DNA of 64,000 nt from Aphrophora alni (Eukaryota > Arthropoda > Insecta > Hemiptera > Aphrophoridae): positions 72,051,638-72,115,637 of the forward strand of contig OY740765.1 of the NCBI GenBank assembly GCA_963513935.1, in the 5' to 3' direction. The notes under the pieces are model-generated. The model ran no database searches, was not told the DNA's origin, and was given only the letters and a program-made list of their open reading frames with translations. The position numbers were made by a program, and so were the translations under genes. Shown one piece after another: positions 12,155 through 24,192 of the stretch. Numbering within the stretch: position 1 is the first letter of the stretch; the number at the start of each line of letters is the position of its first letter.

Positions 12155-12670
12155 CTATCCACTTTTTATTAGTCTAGCCGACCAATGGTTTCGCCTGCTA
12201 AGGCATTGACGAGGCTGTATTACAGACTGAAGAAAAAAGACAAAAAACAGAAAACCTTAAAACTAGAGGGTGGGAGTTAGGATACAAAGAATGGAAGGTT
12301 GGGGAAATACCCGGCCTGGGCAATGACCATAGGAACAATACATATTGGGAAAACCAGTTGATTGTTCTAAGTACAAATAACTTTTAAAGGTTTTACTAAT
12401 GGAGAGTTATACAAATCTAACTGGTCATTTAAAACTAAATTAGAGTTACAGTATCTTATTCTTTTAATTTCTAAGCTCTCCAAAGCATTCAATTTCCTAC
12501 CTTTATTATCAAAATGTAATATTTTAAAATCTACACTCGAATTAAAATCAGAAATTTGATGTATTCTTAAATGATTTGAAAAACTGGAATCTTCATATCC
12601 TAATACATCATTTTTCTTATCTTCATATCCTTTCAACTTTTTACTTGACCCGAACTTAAAAATCCACAAT
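12155..12670 (-). mobile_element. 5'-truncated Penelope-like element, 3' tail
   Basis: Aligns in reverse with the 3' part of the Penelope-like element at 62030-63195. Both share the end of the GIY-YIG region and a non-coding 3' tail containing GGCGAAACCA, TGGTC and GGCTAGAC-like blocks (12165-12220 here, 63150-63190 there). The tail here has a small hairpin GCCT-TAGC-AGGC right before GAAACC. Confidence 0.75.
12367..12660 (-). pseudogene. Penelope-like element, C-terminal end of GIY-YIG region
   Basis: The C-terminal residues include SSFSNHLRIHQ, FKILHFDNKGRKLNALE, SLEIKRIRYCNSNLVLNDQ and SPLVKPL. The element at 62.8 kb has the matching blocks SSFSSHLKNH, EILEIKRLSCN, NLVLNDQ and SPLLQPL. 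In Penelope-like elements this part follows the reverse transcriptase and carries a GIY-YIG endonuclease used for target nicking. The reverse transcriptase and the GIY-YIG catalytic core are missing, so only a tail survives. The frame continues upstream to 12750 but that part is not recognisably Penelope. Confidence 0.75.
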
Positions 12671-12889
12671 ACCATAATTATTTGTCTGTAATAAATTATG
12701 TAAATAATAAGAATATATGTGAATGAAATGGGTTTGTAACCTAATTTCATACCAAAAGAAATTTGTATTCTTTAGTTAAATCGAAAGTGTCCATTTCCCG
12801 TCAATTACAGATAATAACACCTTTCCCTCTTCACTGGCTTCTCTCTCCATATTTCTCATTCCGAAACAAAATATTGAAATTCTGATTGT

Positions 12890-13075
12890 ATTTCAATCTA
12901 AAATTTATTTGAAGTTTAAAAAAACTCGAACTTGTTAATAAGGAAGATAAAAGTTCAAGCTCTTTTAAAGCTCGACTTCATTACAGGCTTGAGCTCATAG
13001 AAAGTTCAATCTTGGTAAAAGCTGGAGCTCGACTTAAGTTTGGCTCTAATTAAAAAATCCGAGCTCACACACCCC
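12890..13075. repeat. degenerate AAGCTCGA-type repeat
   Basis: Repeated short blocks such as CTCGAACTTG, TTCAAGCTC, AAGCTCGAC, TTGAGCTC and GAGCTCGACTTAAG. Loosely organised, with no clear unit length. Confidence 0.5.
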
Positions 13076-16061
13076 AAAAAGTAATAAGTACGGTAGTTCT
13101 TTAATTATTTTTTATTTATATCATGACAATTTTACTGCGCATGAGCGGAAGTCCTTGCCTGGGAAAAAAAATGAAATAAGTTCACCTTCTTCACATTTAT
13201 TAGGCCTATACTCTTTCACTCTAAGTGACAGAACACTGTTGCACATTGTCATTAAAAATTAAGAAAAAATCTTGTTAAAGAGTAAAATTATGGATTGATT
13301 TATTATTTTACATAAAGCTTGTGATTATACCAAAGGTACACGTTTATACGTGGGTATATTATTTAGTAAAATTTAGACTTCAAGATGTTATCACTTTAAG
13401 TTAATATGACACAGTAGTAGCGTTAAGCCTAGTAAAAATAAAAATGAGGTGGGCCATGAAATGAGGTAGATCTTTTGTTGGCCTTGAAACGGTATTTGTA
13501 TCTACTTATTTTCAGATACTATCCATTTACGATTTATACGCATTTTACGGTCTCCCATAGAAGCCAAACGTAGTTATAGTTTATGACCGATTTTATAGTA
13601 CAATTCTAATTATAGTTGTTTGATCATAATTTATAAAAACAACTACTAAATAACTAGAAAAACTTCTTTTTTTTTCAGAAATTAAACCAAATTTTTTATT
13701 TGTGAAATAAAAATAATTGAACATTGTCAAATTGGAAACCAAATATTTTATTCCCTATTTTCCACTATTTTACAAACGTTGATTTTAAACGTTTAAATTA
13801 TTATTGCCTTTAAATTATATTCATTCATTTTTATACATTTAAATTATTACTGCCTTGTATGAGTTGTATGCAACTCAAAGATTTTAGAAAATTTTATGTT
13901 TTTCTATTTTCATCCAAAAATCCCCTAAATTTTTGTCGGACAGATGGTTCATTGTATTACAAAGTCATTACAAAAAGTAGTACAAAATAAAAATTAGAAG
14001 TGAGGTAGTAACTATAGGGATTGCAATAAAACCCTTAAGTTTAGGGTATCTGACAATGAAATTGCCCAAAAATTTTTGTCGGACAATGTTGCCACTTGAT
14101 TTCAGCTGTGAGAAAATATATTTTTTGACGTCATAACTTTCCGATGTTGAGTGTGTCTGATACGTCAAATGACCGAATTTATTTTTCTAACAATGTTTTT
14201 CTTTTTTTAGATTAAAAAATGGTGCGATTAAGAAAAACAAACTATGCTTAGGTAATCAGTATTTTTCTTGCACCAAATCCATGAGTTTGAAGGGCTCCCA
14301 CGAAAAAACACCCTGCTACCGAGATTTTTCTTACAGGAAAAAGTTGTCTGACAGGGTAAAAAAAGCACATACACAAAGTTTAAAAAGTGAGGTAATTAGA
14401 AATTATTTTAGGCCTCGCCCGAGGACTAGAAATTATGGATTAAAAATGAAAAAATTATAACAAACATAGAGTGTACTGCGCATGTTTAAAGAGCATACAA
14501 TTGATATCAACCAAGTAGGATTGTTCTATAGACTAAAGGGGTGGGAGGGAAGGAGAGTTGGTGATATCAATAAAATTCAGTAGTGCAGATGCTAAACTAA
14601 ACACAGACATAGTGATAAGGACACTCCAGCAAGTATAAAGGTCTGGCTTGTTTATTGTATCTAGGAATGAATTATTCAAGTCACAACTTTACTTCCTTTA
14701 TCACCATTTTATGTCTTTTAGCTTCACAGAATTGAAACAATAAAAAATGTTTTGGGAATGAACTCTTGTTATGTTTCTTTTAAGATATTATACACAGATG
14801 TTTATATGTGAGTCCCCCACCACCCCTTACTCTATTTAAACATTCTTTTGTATTATTATTTCTCAACTAACACCATTTTTTATTACATTGTTTTGGTTAT
14901 TTAAATAAATTAACTTACAAAATTTTATTAATTGTAATAAATTAAAACAATATCACACCAATTATGAAATAAATAAAAATCTGTTTTATTCTGTCAATCA
15001 AGTAATATACATACAATTAACATACATTTTTTTATTTCCATATTTAAAAACAATGAAAGAAATTGAATAAAATATGGCAAAAAAACCTGTATCAATATAT
15101 TAAAAAACAATGGTCAAGACAATGCATTTCTAATTTTAACAATACTTAATTATTTTCTATTGTGAAATAAATAAAAATAATATTACACCAATTATGAAAG
15201 TAATTCAGTTTACTTCAGTCAAGGAGTCTAGTTACAAAAGCTTATTTGCACTCATCACACTATAAATACATTACTTTTTACTAAGCATATTGGAGAAAGT
15301 AACATGATTCAAAGTCAAATTTGTTGAAGTAAGATGTTCCGGTCTGTCTGACTGACTGAAAGGAAATACAACTGTAAACAAGTTCAAAGGCAACTTAGTC
15401 TCCCTCTCCTATGGCTTGTCTAAATGACAGAAAACTCTGAAACCTATCTTTTGTTATCAACTTATGTGTCACCCACACATGGGCTCCCACAGTTGAGTTA
15501 ATTTGACACTGTGCATTTTGTAGTATTACATTTATTATCTTTACTTTAATCCTCATTCTACAAAAGAAACACTGAAATGATTTAATGAGCACTAATGTTT
15601 AATAATCATAATCGGTAATCACCAATTATTAAAAATAATCTTTAATCGTTATTGGTAAGCCCCGAATCATCTCATCCCTACTAAATACTCAAAACATATT
15701 TATCCCATCTCTCCAAAAATGCTGGTTTGTGGGTTATTGGTACAAAACAAAAAAAATTGGCCATGGGGTTGTTGTAAAGAAACATAAATTCTTAAAATCA
15801 TCTCTACCGATTTCATTCGAATTTTAGTGTAGTATGAAGATTAATGACCCAAACTCATGTCCAGAATTGTAAGTAAAAAACTATTACAGTTCAGGAGTAA
15901 CTGGTGAAAAATCAAAATCAATTATGAACCTTGACCACCATCATTATAACTTCAATTTCAATAAATTACGATTTACACTGAGAATGGTCATATGACACAA
16001 GCAAAGCAAGTTTAGGCTTTATTTAAATATAAATATATTTTTTCAAAGACTATATATATAT
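13076..16061. other. no gene; some diffuse repeats
   Basis: No coding region is supported. The motif TGTCGGACA occurs near 13934 and 14075 and TGTCTGACA near 14342. A diverged direct repeat containing ACACCAATTATGAAA occurs near 14955 and 15190. The minus-strand frames at 13968-14168 and 15395-15592 have no recognisable family signature. Confidence 0.5.
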
Positions 16062-16868
16062 TGTAACGAAATAGAGGGCTCCCAAAAGGTCAGTGCTCGG
16101 CAGGCCATAAATTGTAAAGAGTTGAAAGGGTTGACAGCTAGAAAAACTATTCTAACATCAGTTATGGATCTCGAGGAGTCAAATAAACCATTCCAAAAGT
16201 CAATGCCTTCAACCGAAAATATATGAAAAGGACCAATGAAAGGAATTGCGTCAGTTCTGAAATAACGTACAAGATTTAAAATAAGCCAATGAAGGAAGAG
16301 GATCGGAATAAAGCGTTTGAAAATAAACTTTATAAATAGGGGTGGAAGAGAAGCGCATGAGGTTCTTTTTGGTTGTTAACTGATTGAAGGAGGGAGTTCC
16401 AGAGCAAGTGTTTCTTTAGTAGAAAAGAAAATCGTTGTGAAAGATTTAGCCGAAATCTACCGTCAAAATTAAATAGTAACTGTAATTTTTTTTTTTTTTG
16501 TATAAGTATTTAATAATAATCTCCGAAGAATAGTTAAAGGATAATCGTCGTTTATAAGTTTAAAAGAGTCGTCGTCATAAAAGTGTGTGAGTAATAGCGT
16601 CGTTATAAAAGTGTTTGTATAGGAATAATCATACAATAAATTAAAAAGTAATCGTCGTCACAAAAGTGTGTGAGAATACAAGTGTAAGAAGAAAAGAAGA
16701 TTCGTCGAAAAGATTAAGGCAAATCGATCCATCTACTGGCAGTCTACGTGGGAATCACGTTCAAGGAACCAGGAACATTGGAGCTGTAATAAAACTTCCA
16801 AGCCGATAAGTACAAATTAATGGACAATCTTAATTAAACAAACTACCACCAAATTCTATTTTATATTA
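16062..16868 (+). mobile_element. LTR-like repeat, copy 1
   Basis: Starts TGTAACGAAATAGAGGGC and contains a TATA box in CTTTATAAATAGGGG near 16328, followed about 100 bp later by AGGGAGTTCC. Three degenerate tandem blocks of the type AATCGTCGT then AAAAGTGTGTGAG lie at about 16540-16680. A diverged reverse copy is at 56662-57458. The TG start, internal TATA box and matching full-length second copy point to a solo LTR, but I cannot see a target duplication. The right end is cut where TTAA-family copy C1 begins. Confidence 0.5.
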
Positions 16869-16869
16869 T

Positions 16870-17901
16870 GTAAATAAATTGTGTATACAAGTTACAATAT
16901 ATGTGTTTTTATTTCTAAAGTTTATGTTTTTGAGTGAATTTCTAGTTTGTGAACAGTTTATATTTGGGATAACCTAGAAGAATATTGTAAGTGTAGCTTA
17001 TATGCAAATTTTCTTATATTTAGTGATTTATTTGATTATTACAAGTGTATATGTGTGTTATTCTTTATAAAGTTTATTGTTTTAGTGACATCTAGTGATT
17101 TTGTCTTAGGCCTAGCTTTAGAAAGTTACTAATTATGCTTAAATTGTTGTGGTGTCTAACCTAACCTCACTTGTGAAAGTTACCTTTTTAGGGGAAATAG
17201 GTATTTTTATTTTGAAAATGTAACAAATTATAATTTTTTTCCCCTAAATATATTCACAAATATATTACAAATCTCAAGCAATGGTTGAAAAAAATCAAAA
17301 CAATCTATTTGTATGGTGTAATTAACGATATCTGTGAAATTATTCCTTTTTTACCCTCCGATTTTTTGATATTTGACCAAAAAACTCCAAATGTGATACA
17401 TCTAACTTTTTTTTTTCACTACACACCTAGATTCTATGCACCTTTCTGAACATAATGATATATAAAACTTTTGTATAAAATATATATTACTATATTTGGT
17501 AAATTGTTGAAAATAAAATTACCAATGTCCCAATGTCCCAATGTTCATAAAATAATTTTTTAAATTTTGAAAACGTAACAAATTTATTATTATTTTTTTC
17601 CTAAATATATTCACAAATAATACACAAAAATTGTGTATATCTTAGAAAAAGGTGGTAAGCTTTTGATTTTAGATGATACAGGTTTTTCCTGAAAAATGAT
17701 AACTTCGTTTTTGACATATAACATACTTACTCCAAAACTGTTTCAAAAACTTTTTTTATTACATAGATGAATTCTATGCATCTTTCTGAGAAAAATGTAG
17801 TCTTATAAGTTAGGTTTTGTATAAAAATAATATATTTTATTAATTTTTAAACGAACGAAGAATTTTAACACCCAATTAACATACGACACTTTGAGGGTTA
17901 A
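16870..17901 (-). mobile_element. large TTAA family, copy C1 (reversed, truncated)
   Basis: Reverse-strand copy. It ends GAGGG-TTAA at 17901, which is the inverse of the 5' end of copy A (CACTTTGAGGG against CCCTCCAAGTG). The element's 3' half, including the hairpin end, is missing: the sequence begins mid-element next to the LTR-like repeat. Confidence 0.75.
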
Positions 17902-19655
17902 CCCTCCAGCTGGTGCTCGACCACTTTTTGCCTTAAAAAGTGATCGCGGCATTAGTCATGGCTCACTTCACCAACTATAAAACACGTATTTTGTAATTCA
18001 CCATTACGCCCACTTAGAATGGTCCAATTGCAATAAATAAAATACCGTTGGAAAGCTAATGTTCCGTAGATGCATAATCATGCAAAAAAATACCACAAAA
18101 CGTTATAAATAGTATTCCAAAAATTGGTGAAGTTCGCATATTTTTTATGCGTAAAATCGTAAATTTAAACTCTGCGCCTTTTTCGTAAAATGCGACGCCA
18201 TTTTTCCCGATATGATTACAACTTTATTTTTCTGTTATTTAAGTCAACTAAAACACTGTTCTATAGATCACATGTTTCTCTTTCTAACCATAGATTACAA
18301 ATTTTTCTGCGTCTCATAGATCCAGAGATATATCTATTTGACCATAGAACATACTTGACGGCACGAAATTCAATTGGCATTCGGTGCATTTAACGAATAG
18401 ACGTAATCATTTTTCTATGTTTTAAAAACATTTTTCTTTACAGTATGTTGTAGGGGAAATTTCATTCTACAAGTTGGTACCACTAAAAATACCGTACAGT
18501 TATTTTCAGTTGCTTGTTTTCAAGACTAAACATAGGCAATCTTACGCGATGCAGTAAAATAAAATGCACGCAAAAAGGCGTGGCATTTGTGTAATATTTT
18601 TATTATTTCTTTTATTTTGAAGGTTTGTGTATACAAATTGTATATAAATTGTGTATACAAGTTACAATATATGTGTTTTTATATCTAAAGTTTATGTTTT
18701 TGATTGATAGTTTAGTTTGTGAACGGTTCTTATTTGGGATAACCTAAAGAGGTATTTTGTAAATTTAGCCTATATGCAAATTATCTTATATTTATTGTTT
18801 TATATGATTATACAAGTGAATATGTGTGTTATTCTTTGTAAAGTATATTGTCTTAGTAAAATCTAATGATTTTGTCTTGGGCCTAGCTTTAGAAAGTTAC
18901 TAATTACGCCTAAATTGTTGAGATGTCTAACCTAACCTCAACCGTCAGAGTATCACTTTTTAGTCAAAATCGTTGTGTTTATTTTGAAAATGTAACAAAT
19001 TATTATTTTTTTCCTCCCAAATATATTCACAAATCTCAAGTAATGGTTGAAAAAAATCCAAAAAATCTATTAGTATGTTATTCTTTACCATTTCTGTGAA
19101 ATTTCTGCTCCGTTACTCTTCGATTTTTTGGTATTTGACCAAAAAACTCCAAATGTGATACATCTAACATTTTTTTTCACTACACACCTACATTCTATGC
19201 ACCTTTCTGAACATAATGAGATATAGAACTTTTGTATAAAATATATATTACTATGTTTGGTAAATTGTTGAAAATAAAATGACCAATGTCCCGAAATCCA
19301 TAAAATAATTTTTTACATTTTGAAAATGTAACAAATTTATATTTTTCCCCCCTAAATATATTCACAAATAATACACAAAAATTGTGTATATCTTAGAAAT
19401 AGGTAGTAAGCTATTGATTTTGGGTGATACAGGTTTTTCTGAAAAAAAGGTAATATCATTTTTGACATCTAACATACTTACTCCAAAACCGTTTCAAAAT
19501 TTTTTTTATTTATTACATAGATGAATTCTATGCATCTTTCTGAGAAAAATGATATATTATAAGTTAGGTTTTGTATACAAATAATATATTTTATTAATTT
19601 TTAAACGAACGAAGAATTTTTAAGACAAATTAACATGCGCCAGGAGGAGGGTTAA
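17898..19655 (-). mobile_element. large TTAA family, copy C2 (reversed, full length)
   Basis: Bounded by TTAA at 17898-17901 and 19652-19655; the left TTAA is shared with copy C1. Length 1758 bp. Read in element orientation, the subterminal hairpin is CGATCACTTTTT with AAAAAGTGGTCG, all paired with one G-T wobble. The plus-strand frame at 18190-18393 corresponds to the short minus-strand frames of copies A, D and E. Confidence 0.8.
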
Positions 19656-19670
19656 TGATGGAAGTTCAAT

Positions 19671-19889
19671 TTTTTTATTATACATTTTTCGGACTTTTGC
19701 CATCATTTGTGTGTTAAAAATCAAAACACGACGATTTTACTTCTTACACAGGCTTAGTTTCTAGTTTCATGTTTCTTTAGTTTTTAGTCACTTGATAACG
19801 GGAATTGATTCTTATTCCCGAAACGTCGTGTTTTGATTTTTAACACACAAATGATGGCAAATGTCAGAAAAATGTATAATAATAAAATA
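19671..19889 (+). repeat. Penelope-like foldback (inverted arms)
   Basis: Arm 19671-19733 is the inverse of 19824-19889, sharing blocks such as GCCATCATTTGTGTGTTAAA and AATCAAAACACGACG. Just before the right arm lies GGGAATTGATTCTTATTCCC followed by GAAACGTCGTG, like the GAAAC blocks of the Penelope terminal arms at 24.6 and 34.8 kb. I infer a tail-only Penelope copy. Confidence 0.55.
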
Positions 19890-19895
19890 TAATTA

Positions 19896-20339
19896 TTGTT
19901 AGTTTTCAAACATGACATGGTGATACACAAGATTATCTGGTGACTCTCTTCATTGTAGAAACAAAATAAAGTTGGATTTTTCTTCACTTTAAATCCGTAC
20001 ATTTTTTTAGAACCACTACTTTACATAACCTAGATCCTCATTGATTATTGTCAACATTTCGGAAACAGTTTTTGCTAAGTACAGAAACACGGTGTCATCT
20101 TTACTTCTCCATTAAATCTTCTTTTGCACAAATTACAAAAACTAAACTCCATGGTGTAACAGCCTGTGAAGAGCCTAGGCTTACTAAACATCTTTTCATT
20201 CGAGTAATGTGTGGTTAGCACCTTTTCATTTTGGTAATATGTGGTTAGCACATCATAATTTCTTTCGCCATTGTTCTAACCTTCTTAACTTGAGTTCATT
20301 ACTAATTTTAGCTTCCCAATTTTCCTTACAAAGCTTGGT
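19896..20339. other. no recognisable feature
   Basis: No supported gene or repeat boundary between the foldback and the LINE fragment. Confidence 0.4.
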
Positions 20340-21540
20340 CAATTCCGTAAAAGTTTTGAGCCCCCACTACTAGCCAGTGTGCTAGTTAGTAAATTTGGGG
20401 TCCGAGCCTATACAGCCTCTTGTCACTGCAACCCAAATGGATCATTTGTGACTACCCTACTAATTATGTTTTAGTCCCAGCCAAGATTTAAGCTTCCTAA
20501 AAGTCATATTGTTCTGGGTGACATTGTCATTACCTCTGCAGCCATAGGGAAAGGAATGCTGAGGTAAAATAGCCATTTGTAGGTTAGAGATTCACACCCA
20601 CAAAACCAGTGTTCGGCTGTCTATATATGTATCAGGCAGAAGCTGCATGATTCCACTTCTGCCTCTCCCATGTGTTGCAGGTGCCAATTTCAGCTGAACA
20701 GTGTCCGGACAGTACGTCAATAATCAACCTAAGCTCCCTTCTACTGAGATCCAGTATTTTTTTTGTCTTTGTTTTAGAGTAAACTATAAACTTTTTGGCT
20801 TGTTATACCATGGTAGATGGACCAATACTTGATCTTTTGATCATATTTCCAGGTTTTCATGATATTATGAAGATATGTTTTAGGCACCCCAAAGAATGTT
20901 TTGGGCTCAACAAAATCAGCCTCTGGGCCTTCTTTGGCAAGGCAATCCCCTTCTTCATTTCCTGGTATTCCTTCATGTCCTGGGACCCAGAGTAAGGAGA
21001 CTTTGTTTTTGTTGCCAGTTGATTTATTACTTGTAGACATTCTCAGACCAATCTCGACTCAAAAGTATATGAACTTGGAGCCTTAAGAGCTCCCTGACTG
21101 TCTGACATGATATAGATCTCTGCGCCTGTGTGACCTTTTTTGATATTCTTCCTAACGCAGAGCTCTATTGTGTGTATCTCAGCTTGAAATATAGATGGAA
21201 TTTTGCTTAAGGATTAACTAAGGCTAAAATTTGGGGCTTTTATCCCCTTTCCTACCCTACCCTTCATTCTGGATCCATCAGTGTACCATTGGAGAGGGGA
21301 GATCCCTCCTTTAGTTTTGGTCCACCTTCCTTCTAAACATGTCGTTCAGGAAAAAGGTTATGAAATTCTTTTCAAAATTTGTCATCTGAACCATTAAGTC
21401 AGAAACTGTTTTGGCTAACTGGGTTTGTGCAGGTTTCCCAGTTTAGCAACCAATATTTTTGGCATTGTGATGTTAGTCCCCCACTGCCTGAGAGCAGCAT
21501 TGTATGTACACCTTTTCTTCTATGCGCCAGAGTGCTAACC
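20340..21540 (-). pseudogene. RNase H-bearing LINE (I/R1-like), C-terminal part
   Basis: Read on the minus strand. Near 21290 comes LQWYTDGSRMKGRVGKG, the first RNase H aspartate block. Near 21180 comes FQAEIHTIELC, then IYIMSDSQGALKAP. After a one-base frameshift comes LLWVPGHEGIPGNEEGDCLA (about 21000-20940). The frame stops near 20774. LDLSRRELRLIIDVLSGHC follows in another frame, typical of the C-terminal tail after RNase H in I/R1-type LINEs. The 3' flank near 20400 carries GGCTCGGACCCCAAA. RNase H would remove template RNA during target-primed reverse transcription. Several frame breaks show it is dead. A second copy of this part is at 50640-51245. Confidence 0.85.
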
Positions 21541-21556
21541 ACAATACCAACCCGGC

Positions 21557-21790
21557 CTAATTCATTTTGTATAAATCATTTATATATATATTTATAATAA
21601 ATAGAATAGGAGAAAGCACTGACCCTTGGGGTACGCTATACTTCACTTCTGCTATATCCCTTTTTTTAAATCTAAAACTCAAATAACTTACAAACCGCTT
21701 AGCAGTCCACCCTTTATACCAGCAGACAGCATTTTTTTTCCAATAAGATATCACTGTATCAAATGCTTTAAATATGTCTGTTAAAAGACT
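21557..21790 (-). pseudogene. LINE reverse transcriptase fragment (Jockey/CR1-like)
   Basis: Minus-strand frame with DIFKAFDTV at the upstream end, then RFVSYLSFRFKKRDI and YSVPQGSVLSPILF, followed by INDL. These are the block with the first catalytic aspartate and the VPQGS block of non-LTR reverse transcriptases. The YADD block and both ends of the gene are missing. It abuts the RNase H fragment in the same orientation but looks like a different element family. Confidence 0.85.
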
Positions 21791-21794
21791 AATT

Positions 21795-22395
21795 ATTTTG
21801 CCATTTTTAAAAGAACATTTGTTAAAAATATATTAAGTATTATGTTACTCAATAATTAATAAAACACCAGTTTCTACAACAATAAAACACCTCAATAAGA
21901 CAAAACTTGAACGACTAAAAGCTGCATCATTTATCTACTTACAATGTCAGGTAGATAACTTTACCTACTGTCAAATGCAGCCAAGAGAATATTTCGTTTA
22001 CATTGCTTTTTTTTATCATGCTGTTAACTGACAGCAACTTAACTGGTAGTTTAACACTTTACATGTAGGTTGGTACTATTTGCAAGGTATTGATTGGTCA
22101 AAAACCAGCTCCCATGATGACAAAAAACTAACTATGCTGGGAAGTTCAGAACATTTATTTTTATGGTTACTAGTGTTCAGCAGTAAGACATGTTTATAGT
22201 TGTTTAAAGATAATAGATCAGTTAACACGCTTCAGAATACCAGGAACATCTGGGGGGGGGGGTATGAGGAGAGCTTCAAAATCAACCTGAAAGTGTTTGA
22301 GAGATTGATCAGTAACTCACAATAATTAGAGCTCGCAGCAAGTAGGTTGACTAACATCGTTCATGAAAATTGTCCTCTTATATAGAGAATGAATA
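21795..22395. other. no gene; small nested hairpin
   Basis: GCTGCAT near 21921 is inverted as ATGCAGC near 21975, enclosing ATCTAC/GTAGAT. A run of G sits at about 22251-22261. Nothing else is supported. Confidence 0.4.
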
Positions 22396-22399
22396 GGGA

Positions 22400-23205
22400 T
22401 CAAACCAAGTGGTGGACTCAATCATTCTCTGACCAAAGGAAATAGATTAGGCAGTAGTTCAATATAGCCAAATGATACGGTAGATGGGAGGCTTACAAAC
22501 GGTCCATCACCGAGTATAATAAAAACATTAAAAAAGCAAGATGTGAATCCTGGAGGAAGTTCTGTGGCGAAATAAATCGCACTACCCAAGGAGCAAGACT
22601 TTATAAGATACTTGCCTCAGCCCTCCTAAACCCAATAGGGAGTGTTATAGGCCTAAGTGGTAAATTTACAGAAACCAGGGAGGAAACGGTGGAGGTCCTA
22701 CTCAGGGCATACTTTCCAAACTTAGTTATCAAGTCAACGGATGGGGAGCGAATGTCAGACATTCCCTGCTTAGTCCCAACTAGGGAAAACTGGCACATCA
22801 CTAACCAAATAGTTAATATTGATAAAATCAGGTGGGCTATTAATTCTTTTCACCCATTCAAATCACCGGGCCCAGATGGAATTTTTCCAGTTCTACTGCA
22901 GAAAGGGGAAACATATATTAACGCCATCTTGTGCAGACTGTTTCGGGTTAGTCTAGCAACCAGGTATGTACCTCAAGTGTGGAAGGCAGCCAGAGACCTG
23001 TGTAGGTTGTGGTTCATACCTAAGCCAGGACGTACCACAAAGGTTTACAGACTGATCAGTTTAACTTCTTTTATTCTGAAGATACTAGAAAAACTGTAGA
23101 GAGACATATACATGGGGCTACGATCCCTTTGCACATAGGTCAACATGTATACCATTAATATAAAGAGTGCGAGAGTGCACTTCATAGTTTTGTTAGAATG
23201 AAATT
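22400..23205 (+). pseudogene. RNase H-type LINE, N-terminal reverse transcriptase part
   Basis: From about 22400 the frame gives the linker before the RT domain (WWTQSF, then NIKKARCESWRKFCGEI). The 136-codon open stretch at 22689-23099 holds FHPFKSPGPDGIFPVLLQ, YVPQVWKAARD, WFIPKPGRTTKVYR and LISLTSFILKILEKL, the early RT motifs of I/Jockey-type LINEs. After the stop at about 23099, decayed homology continues to about 23205 (VNMYTINIKSARVHF aligns with the usual QHAYQ...ES.LH block). The catalytic YADD part is absent. It faces opposite to the LINE pieces at 20-21.8 kb. Confidence 0.88.
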
Positions 23206-24192
23206 GAAACATCCAGAAAATGTCTGCAAATCTCAGGAAACCATAAATGTGGGTAATTAATTTGGATCCACCTTAAAAATTTGTCCTTTGAGAAGTGACT
23301 ATAATATCTATTTAACATGTACATAATATCAGCATCAAGGTTGCCAGAAATGATTGTAAGATTCAATTAGCATTAATAAAGAATTACAAGAAACAACTTT
23401 AAATAAAACAATGTAAGTGCATGCAGAACTGCTGGTATAAGTTCCTTTTCATAAAGGTACAACTTTTTTACTTCTGTTCAGCTGTGTTCTTATAAACATT
23501 TACTTGCATTTAGTAGTTTTGGTCAAAAATTAGACTGTATTTAGGTCAATATTGAAACCCAGTTTAGATGCCAATTTCACCTAAATCAAACTTAAAATGG
23601 TGTAAATAAGGGTCATATTCAAGTCTTTTTTGCAAGTCACAGAAAACTTTATTAATAAGTAAATTTCAACTGGCAATACAAACTGCAAATTAAAAAAAAA
23701 AAAAAAAAAAAAATACTTAATTTATATGAAAATCAAACTACTCGTTAAGATGTGGCAAAAGTTTGTTAATTCTTTCATCGTAGAAGTCTATTTATTTAAC
23801 CAAATCACAATTATTTTTTTCAATTCATCTCTATCAAAAACCATTTCTTCTACAAATGCACATTTTGTAAAAACGATTAGTACAACAACAATTTATCCAA
23901 AAACAACTTCTTCTATGTATGCACCTTTTGTAGGTAATATTGATTCAACAAAAACTTATAAATAAACATTTAATCGACATATACAACATTTCTTGCTGGT
24001 AAAGAAAATGTATAATTCTTAAGGAAATATTGATACAACAATTATTTATCAAAAACCATTTATTTTATATCTATATAAGTGGTTATAATTTTTTTAAATG
24101 TTTGATTTATTTCATCCTGATGATTTTAATAGACATAAACATATACATTCTTTCCCATATGGTTCACAATAATAATAAAAAAATAAAAAATT
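23206..24192. other. no gene; poly-A and weak short repeats
   Basis: A run of about 23 A lies at 23691-23713. At 23830-24060 a loose repeat of about 70 bases recurs (ACCATTTCTTCTACAAATGC; ACAACTTCTTCTATGTATGC). The 79-codon frame at 23726-23965 comes from this repeat. Confidence 0.5.

Noticed and set aside
12367..12750. Intact 127-residue protein gene
   Set aside because: Only the C-terminal two thirds match the Penelope GIY-YIG tail; the N-terminal part is read-through into unrelated sequence.
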